64,000 bases of DNA from Pseudomonas silvicola (GTDB lineage: Bacteria > Pseudomonadota > Gammaproteobacteria > Pseudomonadales > Pseudomonadaceae): assembly GCF_026651855.1 (NCBI RefSeq), contig NZ_CP093280.1:3140001-3204000 (forward strand), read 5' to 3'. The notes under the pieces were generated by a model. The model did not search any database, was not told the DNA's origin, and was given only the letters and a program-made list of their open reading frames with translations. Of the stretch, positions 59,799 through 64,000 are shown piece by piece. Each line of letters begins with the position of its first letter. Positions within the stretch are counted from its first letter, which is position 1. The position numbers and the translations under genes are program-made.

Positions 59799-60893
59799 AT
59801 GAAGATTCGCTCGGTGCAGACGCGCATAGTCGAGATTCCGTTCACCGACGGTGGCAAAGGGCAGGGGATCACCCCCAGCACCTGGAACACACTTGAAACG
59901 GTGTTGATTCGGGTCGAGGACACGGACGGCAATATTGGCTGGGGCGAGGCCTTCGGCTATTTCATCGCTGACGCCACCCGTTCGGTGGTCGAACATCGGA
60001 TCAAGCCTCTGCTGGAAGGCAGCACCGTCGACTCCATTGACGCCTGGAGTCAGCTCACGCAGCGCCAGTTGCACCTGTTCGGTCGCTACGGCGTGACCAT
60101 GTTCGCCATCTCCGGTGTGGACATGGCCCTGTGGGACCTCTATGCCAAGCGCGCGGGTAAACCTCTGTACAAAGTCTTGGGCGAGGGCGAGAAAACCCGA
60201 CTGTCCACCTACGCCAGCCTGGTGCGCTACAACGACACCGAGGTGGCACCCGCGGTATGCCGCAAGGCGCTGGACGAGGGGTTCGACAGCCTCAAACTGC
60301 ACGAGATCAACATGGCGCCCATCGAGGCCTGCCACCGCGCGACTGCCGGGCAGGTGCCGATTTCGGTGGACGTCAATTGCAGCTGGGACATGGCCAGCGC
60401 GCGGGACAACCTGCAGCGGCTGCGCCAGATGGGCAACATTTCCTGGCTGGAAGAACCGATCTTTCCACCCGAAGACTTCGCTGCCCTCAACAGCCTGCGT
60501 AATCCGCAAGTACCGATTGCTGCCGGGGAAAACTGGTGCACTGAACAGCAGTTCCGTCAGGCGATGCAGGCCGGCGCGGTGGATTACATTCAGCCCAGTG
60601 TGAGCAAGGTGGGCGGCATCAGCGAATTCCGACACATCATGCACACCGCCGAGCGACACCAGATCGGCGTACTGCCCCACAGTCCGTATTTCGGCCCCGG
60701 CTTCCTCGCCACGTTGCACCTGGCGGCGGCGTTCCCGCAGATGCTGCAGGTGGAGTACCTGTATGTGGATCCGGCGGCCTGGCTGATCGATCTGCAACCG
60801 ATTCGCCAGGGCGCCGAATTTGTCTTGAGCGACCAGCCAGGCATTGGACTGGCCCCGGACGAGGCCGTCGTTCAACAGTTTCTGCGCAGTTGA
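59799..60893 (+). CDS. enolase-superfamily (mandelate racemase/MLE) protein 1
   Basis: This 364-residue protein has the capping domain followed by the barrel of the MR/MLE superfamily. The expected metal ligands are visible: Asp in SVDVNCSWD, Glu in WLEEPI and Glu in AGENW, with a catalytic His in LPHSPYFGPG. The usual KxK motif at the second strand reads KLH, so the second lysine is replaced by histidine. Family members dehydrate, racemise or cycloisomerise acids such as aldarates or aldarolactones. It follows the uronate dehydrogenase-like gene by 45 bp. An aldarolactone or aldonate reaction is likely from context. Confidence 0.87.
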   Translation: MKIRSVQTRIVEIPFTDGGKGQGITPSTWNTLETVLIRVEDTDGNIGWGEAFGYFIADATRSVVEHRIKPLLEGSTVDSIDAWSQLTQRQLHLFGRYGVTMFAISGVDMALWDLYAKRAGKPLYKVLGEGEKTRLSTYASLVRYNDTEVAPAVCRKALDEGFDSLKLHEINMAPIEACHRATAGQVPISVDVNCSWDMASARDNLQRLRQMGNISWLEEPIFPPEDFAALNSLRNPQVPIAAGENWCTEQQFRQAMQAGAVDYIQPSVSKVGGISEFRHIMHTAERHQIGVLPHSPYFGPGFLATLHLAAAFPQMLQVEYLYVDPAAWLIDLQPIRQGAEFVLSDQPGIGLAPDEAVVQQFLRS

Positions 60894-60913
60894 ACCCCCG
60901 CGTTAGCGAGGAT

Positions 60914-62244
60914 TCAGCGGGTCTGCAAGGTAATGCGGTACAGCGGACCTAGCAAGAACGAATAGGACAAGGTGCCCATCAGGGCGATGGCGCCGATGTA
61001 GTTGAACGCATAGGCGAACGAGCCAGTAGCCTGGACGATGGCGCCAATCACGATGGGCGTGACCACGCCGCCAATGTTGGCCGCCAGGCTGGTGACGCCG
61101 CCGGTGAGTCCTATCAACTCCTTGGGCGCCACTTCACCGACCGCGGCCCATGACGACGAGGCGATGCCTTGGGCAAAGAACGCGATCGTCAGGATCGCGA
61201 TGCAGGCCAGGTTCGAGTCGGTGAAGTTCACCAGCACGATGGACATGCCTAGCATCGAGCCTGTCCCAATGGTAGTTTTCGCGCGAAGGACAGCGACACG
61301 CCACGACGAATCAGCCAGTCAGACACCGAGCCTGCCAGCAGGATGCCGCAGGTGGCGCCAATGAACGGCAGGATGCTGAAAAAGCCGACCTTGATCATGG
61401 TGATATGCCGCTCTTCGATGAGGTAGGTCGGGAACCAGGTCAGGAAAAAATACAGCGCCGAGGTGCTGGCGAATTTGCCAATGCAAATGGCCCACACCTG
61501 GCGGTAGCGAAACAGCTCTGCGATCTGCCGCCAGTTGAAACGGGTGCGTTGCTGGCTGCTCTTGACCAGGGCGCCACCGTCTTCGATGTACTGCAATTCT
61601 TCCTTGCTGACCTTCTTGCACTGCAGCGGATCGCGATACACGTACAGCCAGACAATCCCGAACACCACCCCGACAACGCCGGTGGTGTAGAACACGTGGC
61701 GCCAGCCCCAGGTCGTCGCCAGCCACAGCAGCCCCCCGGTGAACAACGCAGTGCCCACATACTGGCCACATAAATAAATGCTGTTGGCCAGGCCCCGTTC
61801 ACGTGCCGGGAACCATACCGTCACGGCACGGCTGTTGGCGGGAAACGCCGGTGCCTCCATTGTGCCGATCGCCAGTCGCAGGCCAAACAGCGACGCAAAA
61901 CCGCCCACCAACCCCTGGGCCATGGTCGCAGCCGACCAGGTGATCAGGGACACGCCGTAGGTCCAGCGCGAGCCGAAGCGATCAGCGACAAAACCGGCAG
62001 GAATCAGGGCAATGGCGTAGGTCCAGGCGAAGGCCGAGAACACCAGCCCCATCTGCACCTTGTCCAGCCCCAGGTCTTTGGCCATGAAGGGTGCGGCGAT
62101 GGAGATGTTCACGCGGTCGACAAAGTTGATGATGGTTGCGATGAGCAACAGTGAGAGCATCAGATAGCGACGCCGTGTGGGCAGACGCGTGGCGGCAACA
62201 GCAGCCGGTGCGGCAACGGTCGGCGCCGCCGTGGTATTGGCCAT
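60914..62244 (-). pseudogene. GudP-like MFS permease, broken by a single-base frameshift
   Basis: Residues 1-331 read from 62244 as a normal ACS-type permease (first helix with DRVNISIAAPFMAKDLGLD) and end abruptly in a short tail after ARKLP at about 61255. The rest of the protein, starting GSMLGMSIVLVNF, continues in another frame to 60914. Restoring one lost base between CTACC and ATTGG at about 61265-61275 would give one protein of 443 residues, the normal length. The two parts overlap and both match the permease fold, so this is a real single-base break or a sequencing error. It shares an operon with the L-talarate/galactarate dehydratase gene and may be non-functional in this strain. 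Confidence 0.8.
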
Positions 62245-62296
62245 GGGTGAATCCTCTGTTGTTTTTATGCTGAGGTTCGGTGAGGCAGGTTAAGCG

Positions 62297-62328
62297 GCGA
62301 CACCGCGCAGCGAGCCGCACGGTGTCGC
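62297..62328. other. intercistronic hairpin
   Basis: A 9-bp perfect stem (GCGACACCG with CGGTGTCGC) and a 14-base loop lie between the dehydratase and the permease of the minus-strand unit. There is no U-run, so RNA stability or weak attenuation is more likely than termination. Confidence 0.4.
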
Positions 62329-62342
62329 GAGGTGAGGCAGGA

Positions 62343-63500
62343 TTACGGTCGTTTGCCGATTTCGCACTCGGCTACGGTCCATCCGGCCAGTTGCTCGTGC
62401 AGGGTGAAGCCCAGGCCTGGACGATCTGGCACGATCATGTGGCCGTTGCGGATTTCCAGGCGTTCGTTGAACGCAGGCTCCAGCCACTCGAAATGCTCGA
62501 CCCAGGTCTCATGGGCGTACGCTGCGGCCAGGTGCAGGTGAATTTCCATGACAAAGTGCGGCGCCATGATCATGCCTTTGGCTTCTGCGCGGCTGGCCAC
62601 TTTGAGGAACGGAGTAATGCCGCCCACCCGTGGTGCGTCGTGCATCAATACGTCCACCGCGCCACGTTCGACATAGGCGTTGACTTCATCGGCGCTGACC
62701 AGCATTTCGCCGGTGCCCACCGGTGTGTCCAGCGCCGCCGAGAGCATCGCATGGCCATCGACGTCGTACGCGTCCAGCGGCTCCTCGATCCATTGCAAGT
62801 CGTATTGTTCCAGCGCACGGCCCATGCGCATGGCGGTGGTGCGGTCCCACTGCTGGTTGACGTCGACCATCAGCGGCGTGCTGTCGCCCAGCGCCTTGCG
62901 CACTGCATCGACGCGGGACAGGTCCAGTTTGCGGTCAGGATGGCCGACTTTCATTTTTACCCCGCCGATGCCGCGATCCAGCGATGCACCGGCCTTCTCG
63001 ATGACTTCTTCAATCGAGGCCTGCAGGTAGCCGCCGGAGGTGTTGTAGCAGCGCACTGAGTTGCGGTGGGCACCGAGCAGTTTGGACAGCGGCAGGTTGG
63101 CGCGGCGTGCCTTCAGGTCCCAGAGCGCGGTGTCCAGCGCCGCAATCGCCTGGGTCGACAAGCCGCTGCGACCCACTGATGCACCGGCCCAGACCAACTT
63201 GATCCACAGCCGAGAAATGTCGTTGGGGTCTTCACCGATCAGCAGCGGCGCGACTTCTTTGGCGAAGGCAAACTGGCCAGGGCCGCCGGTGCGCAGGGTA
63301 TAGGTGAAGCCCATGCCGTGAAAGCCTTGTTCGGTTTCGATCTCGGCGAACAGCAGGGCGACATCCTTAAGCGCGTTTTGCCGGCCAGTCAGCACTTTGG
63401 CGTCACTGACCGCTGTTTTCAGAGGGAGGTTGACCGAACGCAATTTGACATAGGCAATGCGGTCTTGTTCGGTCGAAGCGTTGCGAAGATTCAAGCTCAT
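62343..63500 (-). CDS. L-talarate/galactarate dehydratase-like enolase-superfamily enzyme
   Basis: The 385-residue protein closely follows L-talarate/galactarate dehydratases. It has the KMKVG (KxK) motif, metal ligands in MVDVNQQWD, WIEEPL and TGEML, the DAPRVGGITPFLK strand, and the catalytic His in APHFVMEIHLHLAAAY. These enzymes dehydrate galactarate and epimerise it to L-talarate, giving 5-keto-4-deoxy-D-glucarate. The ATG at 63500 follows AGGAA. It is transcribed before the broken permease and is divergent from the LysR gene. Together they fit a galactarate uptake and dehydration unit. Confidence 0.92.
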   Translation of the reverse strand: MSLNLRNASTEQDRIAYVKLRSVNLPLKTAVSDAKVLTGRQNALKDVALLFAEIETEQGFHGMGFTYTLRTGGPGQFAFAKEVAPLLIGEDPNDISRLWIKLVWAGASVGRSGLSTQAIAALDTALWDLKARRANLPLSKLLGAHRNSVRCYNTSGGYLQASIEEVIEKAGASLDRGIGGVKMKVGHPDRKLDLSRVDAVRKALGDSTPLMVDVNQQWDRTTAMRMGRALEQYDLQWIEEPLDAYDVDGHAMLSAALDTPVGTGEMLVSADEVNAYVERGAVDVLMHDAPRVGGITPFLKVASRAEAKGMIMAPHFVMEIHLHLAAAYAHETWVEHFEWLEPAFNERLEIRNGHMIVPDRPGLGFTLHEQLAGWTVAECEIGKRP

Positions 63501-63555
63501 GGGATCGTTCCTGCGGGAGGGCTGTTGTTATGTGAAACGATCATAGACAGCGGGT

Positions 63556-63594
63556 TTTATACGCGTCTAATCTAAACTGGCATGGGATTTATAC
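63556..63594. promoter_or_regulatory. possible LysR site: TTTATAC direct repeat
   Basis: The heptamer TTTATAC occurs at 63556-63562 and 63588-63594, 32 bp apart and so on the same helix face, in the LysR/dehydratase divergent region. This spacing and location suit a LysR-type regulator, but two 7-mers are weak evidence. Confidence 0.35.
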
Positions 63595-63607
63595 AGAGAT
63601 TGAATAG

Positions 63608-64000
63608 ATGCTCGACCTGATACAACTGCGCTGTTTCGTCACCGTCGCTACGGAGCTGAATTTCTCCCGTGCCGCTGAACGCCTGAACATGACCCAGCCG
63701 CCGCTCAGTCGGCAGATCCAGTTACTGGAGCATCAGCTGGGCGTGCCGCTGTTTATCCGCAGCACTCGCAGCGTGGTGTTGACGGCCGCTGGTCGGGCGT
63801 TCTTCATCGAAGCGCAAAGCCTGCTGGAGCGCGCCCAACTGGCCACGCTGGCTGCCAAACGCTTCGCTCAGGGGGACATTGGCACGGTGTCGGTTAGCTT
63901 CGTCCCCAGTGCGGTGTACGAATTTCTACCCAAGGTGATTGCCGAAGCACGGGTCGGTCAGCCGGACATCGACATCTCGCTTTCTGAAATGAACACTTAC
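63608..64000 (+). CDS. LysR-family transcriptional regulator, partial (3' end outside window)
   Basis: The first 131 residues are visible. They hold a canonical LysR winged helix-turn-helix (LNFSRAAERLNMTQPPLSRQ, followed by LEHQLGVPLF and TAAGRAFF) and the beginning of the effector domain. The gene is divergent from the L-talarate/galactarate dehydratase gene, the classical arrangement for a LysR activator and its target. It probably senses an aldarate or a pathway intermediate. The coding sequence runs off the window edge. Confidence 0.92.
   Translation, partial: MLDLIQLRCFVTVATELNFSRAAERLNMTQPPLSRQIQLLEHQLGVPLFIRSTRSVVLTAAGRAFFIEAQSLLERAQLATLAAKRFAQGDIGTVSVSFVPSAVYEFLPKVIAEARVGQPDIDISLSEMNTY

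Noticed and set aside
59547-60875. 442-codon open frame opposite the enolase-superfamily gene
   Set aside because: It is antisense to a gene with clear metal-ligand motifs; its composition is that of a shadow frame.
1-64000. CRISPR arrays, tRNA or rRNA genes, insertion sequences and prophage genes
   Set aside because: No regularly spaced repeats, no cloverleaf-like or rRNA sequence and no transposase or phage protein were seen in reading the window.

Overview
The window looks like chromosomal DNA of a Pseudomonas-type gammaproteobacterium. It has high GC, tightly packed operons with many 4-base ATGA overlaps, an OprD-family porin, and the DUF1302/DUF1329/YCF48/RND envelope module typical of pseudomonads. 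I see no rRNA, tRNA, CRISPR array, insertion sequence or phage gene. Genus and roles are judged by eye from protein motifs.

Region 1 (about 1-46.9 kb) is a large acyl-CoA catabolic island, with a partial MFS permease and a TesB-like thioesterase at its left edge. It encodes three acyl-CoA ligases, alcohol and aldehyde oxidation enzymes (GMC oxidoreductase, aldehyde dehydrogenase, GldA-type dehydrogenase, three SDRs), three enoyl-CoA hydratases, a double-hotdog MaoC hydratase, an epoxide hydrolase, an alpha/beta hydrolase, a class III CoA-transferase, a dienoyl-CoA-reductase-like flavoenzyme and a true thiolase. It also has two Cys-less lipid-transfer-type thiolase homologues, a DUF35 protein, a KshA-like Rieske oxygenase and a di-iron PF10118 protein. 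Acyl-CoA dehydrogenases come as three alpha/beta gene pairs plus one alpha-beta fusion, an arrangement known from steroid side-chain degradation. The envelope module (29.2-35.9 kb) probably moves a hydrophobic substrate. Together these suggest degradation of a branched or alicyclic isoprenoid (steroid side chain, terpenoid or similar), but no ring-cleavage genes are visible and the substrate is not established.

The most striking feature of region 1 is a 21-bp inverted repeat, consensus TAACTGAC-N5-GTCAGTTA. It occurs 12 times between 3.3 and 46.9 kb, in front of essentially every transcription unit there and nowhere else that I found. It should be the operator of one regulator, most likely one of the two TetR-family proteins (14.8 kb and 45.0 kb).

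Region 2 (about 47-64 kb) is a sugar-acid (aldarate/uronate) locus without that operator. It holds an OprD porin, an alpha-ketoglutarate-semialdehyde dehydrogenase with a SnoaL-like partner, an RraA-like protein, a cupin-like protein, two tandem UxaA-family dehydratases, a GudP-like permease, a uronate-dehydrogenase-like enzyme, two enolase-superfamily proteins (one very like L-talarate/galactarate dehydratase), a second permease broken by a single-base frameshift, and a partial LysR regulator. Its local regulator is an unusual fusion of an IclR transcription factor to a degenerate SMP-30/gluconolactonase-like beta-propeller.
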